In this document: positions 33,477 to 42,575 of the stretch, one piece after another
Layout: each line of letters begins with the position of its first letter
How positions within the stretch are numbered: the first letter of the stretch is position 1
Origin: an uncultured beta proteobacterium
GTDB taxonomy: Bacteria; Pseudomonadota; Gammaproteobacteria; Burkholderiales; SG8-41
Length of the DNA: 64,000 nucleotides
Reading direction: 5' to 3'
NCBI GenBank assembly: GCA_903933915.1
Contig: CAIZLW010000082.1
Span: 1-64,000, forward strand
The notes under the pieces: model-generated
The model's input: only the letters and a program-made list of their open reading frames with translations
Database searches by the model: none
What the model was told of the DNA's origin: nothing
Position numbers and translations under genes: made by a program

Positions 33477-34777
33477 GCGACGGGCAGTTCGACGCGGGCG
33501 CGCAGGCCGCCGCCTTGACGCGGCAGCAGTTGCACCTGGCCGCCGTGTAATTTGGCAATGCGGTCGACAATCGCCAGTCCAAGGCCGGTGCCGCTGGTCG
33601 AGCGCGCGCTGTTCATGCGTGTGAACGGCTGCAGCATGCGCGCGGCATCTTCGGGCGGTATTCCTGGCCCGCGATCCAGCACTTCGATGCGGTTGATGTT
33701 GCCGTCGCTTGCGGTGACGACCTCGACCGGCCCGGCGCCGTGGTGCAGCGCATTGTCGATCAGGTTGGCGAGCAGCCGCTGAACCGCCTGAGTGCGCAGC
33801 GCTTGCGGCGCCGGCGTGCCGGCGTGCAGTACAACATGGCGAGCGTTGCGCGTGTAACGCTCGACCACCGCTTGCGCCAGCGCGTTGAGATCGGCTTTGC
33901 CCAGCATCTGCTCGGCATCAATGGGCCGCGCGAAGTCGAGGAACTGGCCGATCGCGGTGTCGATGTCGCCGATGTCCTGGGCGACGCCCGCTTTCAGATC
34001 GGCGGCACCGCGGTCATCGAGCATTTCCAGCGCGAGGCGGATGCGTGACAGCGGTGTGCGCAAGTCGTGCGAAACGCCGGCCAGCAGCAGCGCGCGCTCT
34101 TCATCCTGGCGCTGGATGTCAGCGGCCATCTGATTGAAGGCGCGGGCCAGAGTTTGGATTTCCGCGGGGCCGGCTTCGGTGACGCGGGTCGGCGTCGTGC
34201 CGCGTCCCAGCAGTTCTGCGGCGCGGGTCAGTTCGCGCAACGGCCGATTGATGCGAGCGACCACCAGGAAGGCGCCGATCACGGTCAGCGCCAGCACCAG
34301 CGCGCCCCAGCCGATCCAGCGCAGCGGTTCATTGCTTTCGATGCGTCCGCGCGGCAGTGACACCCAGTATTCGTCGGTATCGATGCGAAAACTCACCCAC
34401 ACGCCGGAGATGCCTTCGCGCTCCAGGGTCAAACGCGTCTGTTCGCCCAGTCGTTCGCGCAATTGTGCCGCCATGATGCGCAGGAACGGCCGGTTGGGCA
34501 GTGCGGGGACGGCTTCATCGGGATCGCCGGCATAGACCTGGATGCCTTCCTGCTCGGCGAGGTCATCCAGCAGCGCATAACGCCGGGCCGGATCAGCGGT
34601 GACCAGCGCGGCGCGTGTCAGGTTGACGACGCTGATCACCTGCTGCGCGGCCTGCAGCGCCCGCGGTTCCACTTCCGATGCGCGGAAAATCTGCAGCCAT
34701 GCGAGGTGGGCGACGATCAGCAGTCCGGCGATCAGCAGCACGCTGCGCCAGAGCAGCGTGCGCGGCCACAAGGTCAT
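33473..34777 (-). CDS. Membrane sensor histidine kinase (EnvZ-like)
   Basis: HAMP region, AGVSHDLRTPLSRIRLALEML, LIDNALHHG, DRGPGIP, GTGLGLAIVDRI. Confidence 0.92.
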   Translation of the reverse strand: MTLWPRTLLWRSVLLIAGLLIVAHLAWLQIFRASEVEPRALQAAQQVISVVNLTRAALVTADPARRYALLDDLAEQEGIQVYAGDPDEAVPALPNRPFLRIMAAQLRERLGEQTRLTLEREGISGVWVSFRIDTDEYWVSLPRGRIESNEPLRWIGWGALVLALTVIGAFLVVARINRPLRELTRAAELLGRGTTPTRVTEAGPAEIQTLARAFNQMAADIQRQDEERALLLAGVSHDLRTPLSRIRLALEMLDDRGAADLKAGVAQDIGDIDTAIGQFLDFARPIDAEQMLGKADLNALAQAVVERYTRNARHVVLHAGTPAPQALRTQAVQRLLANLIDNALHHGAGPVEVVTASDGNINRIEVLDRGPGIPPEDAARMLQPFTRMNSARSTSGTGLGLAIVDRIAKLHGGQVQLLPRQGGGLRARVELPVA

Positions 34778-35499
34778 TGCGCCTTGCCGTCGGGGATGAA
34801 CACATAGCCGAATCCCCACACGGTCTGGATGAAGGCCGGTTTGGCCGGATCGGGTTCGATGATTTTGCGCAGGCGCGAGATCTGCACATCAATCGAGCGG
34901 TCAAATGCGCCGAACTCGCGGCCGCGTGCGAGTTCCATCAGCTTGTCACGTGACAGCGGCGTGCGCGGGTGTTCAACCAGTACTTTGAGCAGCGCAAATT
35001 CACCGGTGGTCAGTGACTGGTTTTCGCCGTTTCGCGACAGCGTGCGGGTGCCCAGGTTCAGGCGGAATTCGCCGAATTCGATGACTTGCGCCGCGCCACC
35101 GGGTGCGCCGGGCGGCGCTGCCGGCGGCTGGCGGCGCAATACGGCCTGGATGCGTGCGACCAGTTCGCGCGGATTAAAGGGTTTGGGCAGATAGTCGTCG
35201 GCGCCGAGTTCCAGTCCGACGATGCGGTCGACATCGTCGCCCTTGGCGGTGAGCATGATGATGGGCAGGGTTTCGCCGCCGCCGCGTAGCCGGCGGCAGA
35301 TCGACAGGCCGTCTTCGCCGGGCAGCATCAGGTCGAGAATCATCAGTTCGTAGCGTTCGCGGGCCAGGTAGCGGTTCATTTCCACCGCATCGGCAACAAC
35401 ACGTACGGCGTAACCCTGCTCGGTGAGGTAACGGTTGAGCAGATCGCGCAGGCGCACATCATCGTCAACGACAAGAATCCGTGTTTTGGTCTGGTTCAT
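34774..35499 (-). CDS. ompR: OmpR-family response regulator
   Basis: ILVVDDDVRLRDLLNRYLTEQGY; MILDLMLPGEDGLS; LGADDYLPKPFNPREL; winged-helix FGAFDRSIDVQISRLRKIIE. Confidence 0.92.
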   Translation of the reverse strand: MNQTKTRILVVDDDVRLRDLLNRYLTEQGYAVRVVADAVEMNRYLARERYELMILDLMLPGEDGLSICRRLRGGGETLPIIMLTAKGDDVDRIVGLELGADDYLPKPFNPRELVARIQAVLRRQPPAAPPGAPGGAAQVIEFGEFRLNLGTRTLSRNGENQSLTTGEFALLKVLVEHPRTPLSRDKLMELARGREFGAFDRSIDVQISRLRKIIEPDPAKPAFIQTVWGFGYVFIPDGKAQ

Positions 35500-35914
35500 G
35501 GCGCAATCCTAGCCAGTTCAGCGGCATCCGGCCATGGCCCGGCAACAAAGTCTTACAAATTACCCGGCTGTTGCCGGCGGCGCCGGACTTAGCATCGGCA
35601 ATGGGCGCAGTAGCGGTGCTGGGGGCCGGCAACACTTGCTTACACAATGGCTGCGGGTGGAAATAGTCTGGTTACAGGTCGCGCCGATGATGATTTCAAC
35701 GCGCCGATGGCGCGTCGCCGGAGCACCTTCCGGCATAACCCGACAGCATGGAGGTCATGATGACCAGACATACCGGCACGGCAGGGCAGCAGGAACAACG
35801 GCGACGAAGTCGCGGTCTGTACGGCGAAAGCAGCCTGCAGGCCGTCACAGTTACAATCTGCGCCATGGTGCCGGCGTGAATGGCCGGCGGCAGCAATCAT
35901 AGGGAGCTTGGTGC

Positions 35915-36178
35915 ATGAAAGTTTGGCTGGTCATTGTTCTGGGGTGGGTGGTGCTGCAGGCAGGACCGGCGGTCGCCGGTCCGTGGCGCGACCTGCCGTC
36001 CGTCCAGAGCCAGAGCCGGCCGGAACGCGCGGAGCACGGGCCGCAGCGGCAGCGCGAGATGCCGCCGCCGGAGCGGCAACAGCGGCCGCAGCGCCTGTCG
36101 GATGACGAGCGCCGTGAATTGCACCGCGATCTCGACAAGGCGCGGCGGGAGATTTACCAGCCGCGCCGTGAACGTTAA
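35915..36178 (+). CDS. Small exported Arg/Gln-rich hypothetical protein
   Basis: 87 aa, signal peptide MKVWLVIVLGWVVLQAGPAVAG; terminal LSDDERRELHRDLDKARREIYQPRR. Confidence 0.7.
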   Translation: MKVWLVIVLGWVVLQAGPAVAGPWRDLPSVQSQSRPERAEHGPQRQREMPPPERQQRPQRLSDDERRELHRDLDKARREIYQPRRER

Positions 36179-36199
36179 ATGATATTTGAAAAGGAATTG

Positions 36200-36736
36200 A
36201 TGATGAGCATGCGACTGATGTTGTTGGTGGGTGCGATGGTAGCGATGCCGGCGTTTGCGGCGGATGGCGCCAAGGCTGGTGAAGGTCCTCACGGGCCGCG
36301 TCACGAGGCATGCAAGGCCGATCCGGCGAAGTGCCAGCAGGAGCGCAAAGCGCATCGTGAAAAAATGTGCGCCGAAAATCCGGAACGCTGCAAGGAAATG
36401 AAAGCCCGCGCCGAAGAGCGCCACGCACAGTGCAAGGCGGATCCGACGAAGTGCCAGCAGGAACGCAAGGCACAGCGCGACAAAATGTGCGAGCAGAATC
36501 CGGAGCGTTGCAAGGAAATGAAGGCCAAGGCTGACGAGCGTCGGGCGCAATGTCAGGCGGATCCGGCGAAATGCCGGCAGGAACGCCAGGTGCAGCGCGA
36601 CAAAATGTGCGCTGAGAATCCCCAGCGCTGCAAGGAGATGAAAGCGAAGGGCGAGGAACGCCGTGCACAGTGCCAGGCCGACCCGTCGAAATGCCGGCCG
36701 CAGGGCCCGGGTGCACCGGCGCAGCCGCGCACCTGA
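36200..36736 (+). CDS. Exported Cys-rich tandem-repeat protein (CX6C pairs)
   Basis: Signal peptide MMSMRLMLLVGAMVAMPAFA; three 40-aa repeats with two CX6C pairs each plus a partial fourth; AAGGA upstream of ATG 36200. Confidence 0.85.
   Translation: MMSMRLMLLVGAMVAMPAFAADGAKAGEGPHGPRHEACKADPAKCQQERKAHREKMCAENPERCKEMKARAEERHAQCKADPTKCQQERKAQRDKMCEQNPERCKEMKAKADERRAQCQADPAKCRQERQVQRDKMCAENPQRCKEMKAKGEERRAQCQADPSKCRPQGPGAPAQPRT
36311..36710 (+). repeat. 120-bp coding tandem repeat, 3 full copies plus a partial copy
   Basis: Repeat starts at 36311, 36431, 36551 and 36671 (exactly 120 nt apart). Confidence 0.9.
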
Positions 36737-36753
36737 CCGTTACGCTGCAGCTT

Positions 36754-36789
36754 AAAACCGGCCGCGCCCGCCTGGGCGGCCGGTTTTTT
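36754..36789 (+). terminator. Rho-independent terminator
   Basis: AAAACCGGCCGC ... GCGGCCGGTTTTTT. Confidence 0.88.
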
Positions 36790-36867
36790 CGTTTTAAATG
36801 GCCGGGCGGCATTTCAGTTCGCCGGACCGGTTCGCATATCGCGAAATTCAGCCAGATTCTGATTTCG

Positions 36868-36905
36868 GCAACTTAATATAACTAATTGTTTTTAAAGAAG
36901 TATTT
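36868..36905 (-). repeat. AT-rich dispersed element, divergent copy H
   Basis: Minus strand TACTTCTTTAAAAACAATTAGTTATATTAAG, between the CX6C-repeat gene and the DGQHR gene. Confidence 0.35.
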
Positions 36906-37056
36906 TTTATACCCTTGCGGCTGAGCATGGTGTGCCTCGCTTTTAGGCAGTTGCGAACGCTAGAATGACATCCGCAATCCACCCGGCACCTGCGTAGCAA
37001 GGGAAATTCCGCGACGCGCCAAGGACTTACAACAAAACCAAAGGGGATCAGGCACC

Positions 37057-38190
37057 ATGCTGGCAACGCGCATCAGACAAAAAGACGGTCTGTTTTACTT
37101 CGCGAGCTATCCGGCCAAGGAAGTGCTGGAGCGCGTGCGGTTCATCAGCCGGTTTTATGGCGAAGGCGAGGAAATTACGCCGCAGAGCCTGCCCCAACAG
37201 GACGAGATTGCCCAGTTTATTTCGCGCATCGAGCGCACCGACGAGGCGTTTCAGCGCCAGATGTCGAAGGCCAAGGTCCGCCAACTGCGGAATTTTTACG
37301 AAATGGCGGTCAGCCAGCCGCCGATTCCCGGCACCGTGCTGCTGTTTACGTCCGACGAACTGCGCTTTACCTGCCTGCCGGGACAGGATTCGATCGGGCA
37401 TCTCGCGGTACCGGCCTCGAAATACCTGATCATCGACGGCCAGCATCGCCTGGCGGCGCTGAAGTTTTATCTGATGGAGCATCCGTCGGAAGCGGCATCG
37501 ATCAACGTGCCCTGCATCATTTTTGACGGCCGCAGCGAGGATTTTGCGGCTGAAATGTTCGTCATCATCAATTCGACGCCGACACGCATCAACAAAAGTC
37601 ATCTGGTCGATCTCTACGAACGCGTGTCCTGGGCCGATCCCGACAAGCGGTTTGCAGCGCGCATGGTCGAAGACCTGTATTCGGAAGACGACAGTCCGCT
37701 GCAATACCGCATCAACCGCCTCGGCGGCCGCAGCCTGAAGGACAAATGGATCCTGCAGGCGGAACTGTTCAACGAGTTGCACCGCTGGATCAGCGCTGAC
37801 TGGCGCAAGATCAGCCGCACCAGCAACCTGTATCGCGAAAGCGAACGGTTCTACGAAATCATCCGCGATTTCCTCAAAGCCGCGCACAAGGTTTGGGGCG
37901 ATGCCTGGGGGCATGACAGTTACCAGATCACCCGGCCGGTGACGCTTAAGGCAATGATCCGGGTTTGCGCCGATCTCGCGCGGGCGGATGCAGAGCCGGC
38001 GGCTGGGCGTATCAAACGCTGGGAAGAGCGCTTGTCAGCGTGGGCTGAACATCGCGCCCAGTTCAAGGGCGATGGTTTTTACGAGCGGTTTCCCGCTAAA
38101 GGGCAGACCGAGCGTGTGAGCCGCATCCATCGCGATCTCGCGCGCTGGGCCGGCATCGAAATCAAGACCAAGGCGCGCGCAAAAGCCTGA
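37057..38190 (+). CDS. DGQHR-domain protein (DndB-like superfamily)
   Basis: 377 aa; central YLIIDGQHRLAALKFYL, INVPCIIFDG, EMFVIINSTPTRINKSHLVDLY. Confidence 0.88.
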   Translation: MLATRIRQKDGLFYFASYPAKEVLERVRFISRFYGEGEEITPQSLPQQDEIAQFISRIERTDEAFQRQMSKAKVRQLRNFYEMAVSQPPIPGTVLLFTSDELRFTCLPGQDSIGHLAVPASKYLIIDGQHRLAALKFYLMEHPSEAASINVPCIIFDGRSEDFAAEMFVIINSTPTRINKSHLVDLYERVSWADPDKRFAARMVEDLYSEDDSPLQYRINRLGGRSLKDKWILQAELFNELHRWISADWRKISRTSNLYRESERFYEIIRDFLKAAHKVWGDAWGHDSYQITRPVTLKAMIRVCADLARADAEPAAGRIKRWEERLSAWAEHRAQFKGDGFYERFPAKGQTERVSRIHRDLARWAGIEIKTKARAKA

Positions 38191-38211
38191 GCGCGCCGTA
38201 CTGCAGGCCGC

Positions 38212-38562
38212 TTATTTCGCGGCTTGCACCATGATTTCGACCAGGGTATCCGGCGTGCCGAGGCGCGCTTCGACGCAGGCGCGCGCCGGAACATTCTTGG
38301 CATCAACCCAGGCAATCCACGCTTCGTCCATGTGCGCTTTTGCGCGCATGTCGGTGATCCAGATCGTTGCTGTCAGCAGGCGCGATTTGTCGGTGCCCGC
38401 GGTTTTCAGCAGCGCATCGATTTTGGCGAGGATTTCCGCGGTCTGTTCGCGCATGCCCTTGCTGCGGTCATCCGCCGTGAGGCCTGCGAGATACACGGTA
38501 TTGCCGTGGACTACCGCCCGCGACAGACGCGAGTCGCTGTTGAAACGCTGGATATCACTCAT
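38212..38562 (-). CDS. RidA/YjgF-family protein
   Basis: SRAVVHGNTVYLAGLTADD, EILAKIDALLKTAGTDKSRLLTATIWITDM, RACVEARLGTPDTLVEIMV. Confidence 0.92.
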   Translation of the reverse strand: MSDIQRFNSDSRLSRAVVHGNTVYLAGLTADDRSKGMREQTAEILAKIDALLKTAGTDKSRLLTATIWITDMRAKAHMDEAWIAWVDAKNVPARACVEARLGTPDTLVEIMVQAAK

Positions 38563-38617
38563 GGTTGTGCTCCGAGGGTGTTGTAATGCCAAAGAGTTGA
38601 ACGACAGGGCCGGACGA

Positions 38618-38935
38618 TCAGATGTGCCCGGAAGTCAGCCAGCGGCCGAAGAAAAAAATGCCGATGGCGATGAACGTAAACATCACAAAATCGGGGATTT
38701 TGCTTTCGCGAGTGTTGCCGACCTGCGCCGTGTGCAGTGCCTTGAACACCAGAAAACCGGCAATCAACAGAGTCAGTGTCATGAAGGGCGCCTCGTAGTG
38801 CGCCTCCCACAACGCCCCCAGTCCCTGCGACAGCCAGCCGTTCTCGCGGAACAGGTGGTAGGCGACGCCGCCGATACCCAGCAGGATCAGTCCGCCAACC
38901 AGAAGAGTTCCCAGAAGATTAAAAAGTGCTCTCAT
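38618..38935 (-). CDS. Small hypothetical membrane protein
   Basis: MRALFNLLGTLLVGGLILLGIGGVAYHLF... three hydrophobic segments. Confidence 0.6.
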   Translation of the reverse strand: MRALFNLLGTLLVGGLILLGIGGVAYHLFRENGWLSQGLGALWEAHYEAPFMTLTLLIAGFLVFKALHTAQVGNTRESKIPDFVMFTFIAIGIFFFGRWLTSGHI

Positions 38936-39075
38936 GAATGGTCTGTAACGGCTTGATTTTGGTCGTTGTTTGGACGTCGATTTGGGTGCGTCCGGCACAG
39001 TATAACGCAGCCGTTGCAGGACGGTGTCCACCTTGCGTGCGATACAATCCGGGCTCTCCGTGGCCTGTGTTCCAG

Positions 39076-39747
39076 ATGAATATCCTCGCCCTCGATACCT
39101 CAACCGATTACTGCAGCGCCGCATTGTGGCGGGACGGTTTATGCGTGGAACGGGCTGCCGCCGCCGGCCAGTCGCATTCGACGCTGCTGATGCAAATGGC
39201 GGATGCCGTATTGGCAGAGGCCGGATTGAAGTTGCAGGCGCTTGATGGCATCGCTTATGGCGAAGGGCCGGGATCATTTACCGGACTGCGCATTGCCTGC
39301 GCGGTGGCGCAGGGACTGGCTTTTGCCGCCGATCTGCCGGTGGCGGGCATCGGCACCTTGCAGGCGATGGCGGCGGCTTGTGATGCGCCGCGGGTGATCT
39401 GCTGTCTGGATGCGCGGATGCAGGAGGTTTATCACGCCGCCTATGAGCAGCAGGACGGCCTGTGGCGCGAGATTTCGGCCCCGCGTGTGTGCGCGCCGGC
39501 TGCGGTGCCGCTTGCCGAAGGCGGGGGCTGGACCGGGTGTGGCAGCGGTTTTGCGGTTTATGGCGAAGTGCTGCGGCAACGGCTGGGCAATGCACTGGTG
39601 ACAGTGCGCCCGGATGTTTATCCGCATGCCGGCGATATCGCGCGACTGGCGGCCCCGGTGTTTGCCGCGGGGCTCGGCCGGCCGGCTGAACAGGCGGCGC
39701 CGCGCTACATCCGCGACAAGGTCGCGCTGAAAACGGCAGAGCGATGA
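39076..39747 (+). CDS. tsaB: tRNA t6A biosynthesis protein TsaB
   Basis: MNILALDTSTDYCSAALW; GIAYGEGPGSFTGLRIACAVAQGLAF. Confidence 0.95.
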   Translation: MNILALDTSTDYCSAALWRDGLCVERAAAAGQSHSTLLMQMADAVLAEAGLKLQALDGIAYGEGPGSFTGLRIACAVAQGLAFAADLPVAGIGTLQAMAAACDAPRVICCLDARMQEVYHAAYEQQDGLWREISAPRVCAPAAVPLAEGGGWTGCGSGFAVYGEVLRQRLGNALVTVRPDVYPHAGDIARLAAPVFAAGLGRPAEQAAPRYIRDKVALKTAER

Positions 39748-40208
39748 GCGCACAACTCGACACGCTGCCGCGGCTGCGGCTGATGACCGACGCCGACCTC
39801 GATGCCGTCGAGGCGATCGAGCAGTCGGTCTATACCCATCCCTGGACGCGCGGCAATTTTGTCGATTCGCTGGCTTCGGGTTATCAATGCTGGGTGATGG
39901 AGCAGTGTGGCGATGTCATCGGCTATGCGGTGACGATGGTGGCTGCGGGTGAGGCGCATCTGCTCAACTTGAGCATCGTTGCGACGCTGCAGCGCCGCGG
40001 CCTGGGCAGCGAGCTGTTGCGCTTCATGCTGCAACTGGCGCGCGACTGCGGCGCCGTGACCCTGTATCTTGAGGTGCGTGCGTCCAATCTGGCGGGGCGC
40101 GCCTTGTATGCCCGTCACGGCTTTGCCGAGATCGGCATCCGCAAGGCGTACTACCCGGCGCATCAGGGGCGCGAGGATGCGGTGACGATGGAGAGGAAAC
40201 TGGCATGA
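39744..40208 (+). CDS. rimI: Ribosomal protein S18 alanine N-acetyltransferase
   Basis: GNAT: HLLNLSIVATLQRRGLGSELLRFML, LEVRASNLAGRALYARHGFAEIGIRKAYY. Confidence 0.95.
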   Translation: MSAQLDTLPRLRLMTDADLDAVEAIEQSVYTHPWTRGNFVDSLASGYQCWVMEQCGDVIGYAVTMVAAGEAHLLNLSIVATLQRRGLGSELLRFMLQLARDCGAVTLYLEVRASNLAGRALYARHGFAEIGIRKAYYPAHQGREDAVTMERKLA

Positions 40209-40975
40209 CCGAGGCTGCGGATCGCCGACGCGAGGAGATGCTCCGCGAGATGGGGATCAGTCCCATCTGGCGGCTGCGTGGCGCGCCTGCGGCTGCAGAG
40301 GCGCCGGCAGCGCCGGTAACCGGAACAACGCTGGTCGCTGCAGAACCGCAGCCACAGCCGATGGCTGCAGTGATCGCGCCGCGCGGCGACGTTGCCGGCA
40401 TGGACTGGCCGGCGCTGCAGTCCTGCGTTGCCGATTGCACCGCCTGCGGCTTGCACAAGGGCCGCAACAAGACGGTATTCGGGGTCGGTGATCAACAGGC
40501 GGACTGGCTCATTGTCGGTGAAGGCCCCGGCGCCGATGAAGATGCGCAGGGTGAACCATTCGTCGGGCAGGCCGGCAGACTGCTCGACAACATGCTGGCA
40601 GCCATCAAGCTCAAGCGCGGCGCGAATGTCTATATCGCCAACATCGTCAAATGCCGGCCGCCGGGCAACCGTAATCCGCAGGCCGATGAAGCGCAGGCCT
40701 GTGCGCCCTACCTGAAACGGCAGATCGAACTGATCCAGCCGAAGCTGATCATCGCCCTGGGCAAGGTCGCGGCGGTGAATCTGCTCGGCCGCGATGCGAG
40801 CATTGCCAGTCTGCGCGGCGCTGTTCACGATTGCCGTGGCATCCCGCTGATCGTGACATATCATCCGGCTTATCTGCTGCGCACGCTGTCGGACAAGGCG
40901 AAGGCCTGGGAAGATCTTTGTTTTGCCGTGACCACGATGCAAGCCTTGCAATCTGCACAATCCGCCGCCACCTGA
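40205..40975 (+). CDS. Uracil-DNA glycosylase, family 4 type
   Basis: CTACGLHKGRNKTVFGVG, IVGEGPGADEDAQGEPFVGQAGRLLDNML, NIVKCRPPGNRNP, VTYHPAYLLR. Confidence 0.94.
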   Translation: MTEAADRRREEMLREMGISPIWRLRGAPAAAEAPAAPVTGTTLVAAEPQPQPMAAVIAPRGDVAGMDWPALQSCVADCTACGLHKGRNKTVFGVGDQQADWLIVGEGPGADEDAQGEPFVGQAGRLLDNMLAAIKLKRGANVYIANIVKCRPPGNRNPQADEAQACAPYLKRQIELIQPKLIIALGKVAAVNLLGRDASIASLRGAVHDCRGIPLIVTYHPAYLLRTLSDKAKAWEDLCFAVTTMQALQSAQSAAT

Positions 40976-41008
40976 AGTGGTGTTCATCTCTGTCTGAGGA
41001 GTCTGCCG

Positions 41009-41683
41009 GTGAAAAAACTTAATATATTGATTTTATTGATGTTTTCTTTATTCGCCGGTGGCTGCGGTTACAACGCGCTGCAGGCCGGTGACGAACACAT
41101 CAAGGCCAGTTGGGCCGAGGTCGTCAATCAGTATCAGCGTCGCGCCGACCTGATTCCCAATCTGGTGGAGACCGTGAAGGGGTTCGCCGCCCAGGAAAAG
41201 GATGTGCTGCTCGGCGTGACCAACGCGCGTTCGAAAGTCGGCTCGATCCAGGCAACGCCGGAGCTGGTCAACGATCCGCAGGCCTTCGCGCGTTTTTCGC
41301 AGGCACAGGGTGAACTGTCCTCAGCGCTGTCGCGGCTGCTGGTGGTTTCCGAAAATTATCCGCAGCTCAAATCGGATGCGAATTTCCGCGACCTGCAGGC
41401 GCAGCTCGAAGGCACGGAGAACCGCATTGCCGTTGCGCGCAAGCGTTACATCGATACCGTTCGTGAATACAACACCATCGTGCGGTCCTTCCCGAGCAAT
41501 CTCACGGCGATGATTTTCGGCATCAAGGAGAAGGCGCAGTTCACCGTCGAAAACGAAAAAGAAATCAGCAAGGCGCCGAAAGTCGAGTTCGGCAAACCCG
41601 CGGCGCCGACTCCAGCCGCACCGGCACCGCCCGCGGCCCCTTCCAGTCCTGCCAGCGAGTACACGGTGCCCGCCACCAAATAA
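41009..41683 (+). CDS. lemA: LemA-family protein
   Basis: GCGYNALQAGDEHIKASWAEVVNQYQRRADLIPNLVETVKGFA; ENRIAVARKRYIDTVREYNTIVRSFP. Confidence 0.93.
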   Translation: MKKLNILILLMFSLFAGGCGYNALQAGDEHIKASWAEVVNQYQRRADLIPNLVETVKGFAAQEKDVLLGVTNARSKVGSIQATPELVNDPQAFARFSQAQGELSSALSRLLVVSENYPQLKSDANFRDLQAQLEGTENRIAVARKRYIDTVREYNTIVRSFPSNLTAMIFGIKEKAQFTVENEKEISKAPKVEFGKPAAPTPAAPAPPAAPSSPASEYTVPATK

Positions 41684-42574
41684 GTGATGCGTGCCTTGTC
41701 GCGGTGGCGTGTGTATGCGGTTGCCGTGCTGCTGGGTTTTACCCTGCAGGCCGGCGCCGCCGGCGTTGACATTCCGCCGCTGAAGTCACGGGTCACCGAT
41801 CTAACCGGCACGCTGCCGGCGCAGCAGATCGTGCAACTCGAGCAGCGTCTCGCCGCCTTTGAAAAAGAGAAGGGCGTCCAGATTGCCGTGCTGATGGTGC
41901 CGACCGTGCAGCCGGAATCCATCGAGGAATACGCGGTGCGCGTGATCGAGCAATGGAAAATCGGCCGCAAGGGCATTGATGACGGTGTGCTGCTGGTCAT
42001 TGCCAAAAACGATCGCAAGCTGCGCATCGAGGTCGGTTACGGCCTCGAAGGCGCGCTCAATGACGCGACCGCGAAACGCATCATCAGCGAAGACATCGTG
42101 CCGCATCTGAAGCATGGTGATTTTGCCGCCGGCGTCAATGCCGGCGTGTCGCGCATCCTGCGCGTGGCCGGCGGCGAACCCTTGCCGCCTGTGCAACAAG
42201 GGCAGGGCAGATCATCCTCGCTGCCCTTCGATCCGATGCTGCTGTTAGCTGCGTTCATCTTTGCCAACCCGCTGACGCGGATGCTGCGCCCGTTGCTCGG
42301 GCGTGTTCCTGCGGCCGGTTTGATCAGCCTCGCGGTCGGTGTGGGAATCGGGCTGGTCTTCGGCAGTCTCTTTGCCGGGCTGATTGCCGGCGCCGTCATT
42401 TTTTTTATGGGGCTGGCCGGTGGCGGCAACGGCGGGTCCTGGGGCTCTGGCGGGGGTTCATGGTCGTCCGGCGGCGGCTCATGGTCATCCGGCGGCGGTG
42501 GCTTCAGCAGTGGTGGCGGCTTCAGCGGCGGCGGGGGCAGTTCCGGTGGCGGCGGCGCATCGGGGAGCTGGTGA
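41684..42574 (+). CDS. TPM-domain membrane protein with Gly/Ser-rich C-terminus (YgcG-like)
   Basis: RVTDLTGTLPAQQIVQLEQRL...QWKIGRKGIDDGVLLVIAKNDRKLRIEVGYGLEGALND; C-terminal GGGSWSSGGGSW repeats. Confidence 0.9.
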   Translation: MMRALSRWRVYAVAVLLGFTLQAGAAGVDIPPLKSRVTDLTGTLPAQQIVQLEQRLAAFEKEKGVQIAVLMVPTVQPESIEEYAVRVIEQWKIGRKGIDDGVLLVIAKNDRKLRIEVGYGLEGALNDATAKRIISEDIVPHLKHGDFAAGVNAGVSRILRVAGGEPLPPVQQGQGRSSSLPFDPMLLLAAFIFANPLTRMLRPLLGRVPAAGLISLAVGVGIGLVFGSLFAGLIAGAVIFFMGLAGGGNGGSWGSGGGSWSSGGGSWSSGGGGFSSGGGFSGGGGSSGGGGASGSW

Positions 42575-42575
42575 C

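Noticed and set aside
35696-35880. Possible small ORF (MEVMMTRHTGTAGQQEQRRRSRG...) between ompR and the small exported protein
   Set aside because: No signal peptide, domain, or convincing ribosome-binding site; likely chance reading frame.
41009-41060. AT-rich start of lemA (AAAAAACTTAATATATTGATTTTATTGATG) as an element copy
   Set aside because: Explained by the hydrophobic signal/lipoprotein N-terminus KKLNILILLMFSLF; similarity to the consensus is weak.
42421-42570. GGC/TCC-type direct repeats at the 3' end of the TPM gene
   Set aside because: Codes for the Gly/Ser-rich tail common in this family; not an independent repeat element.
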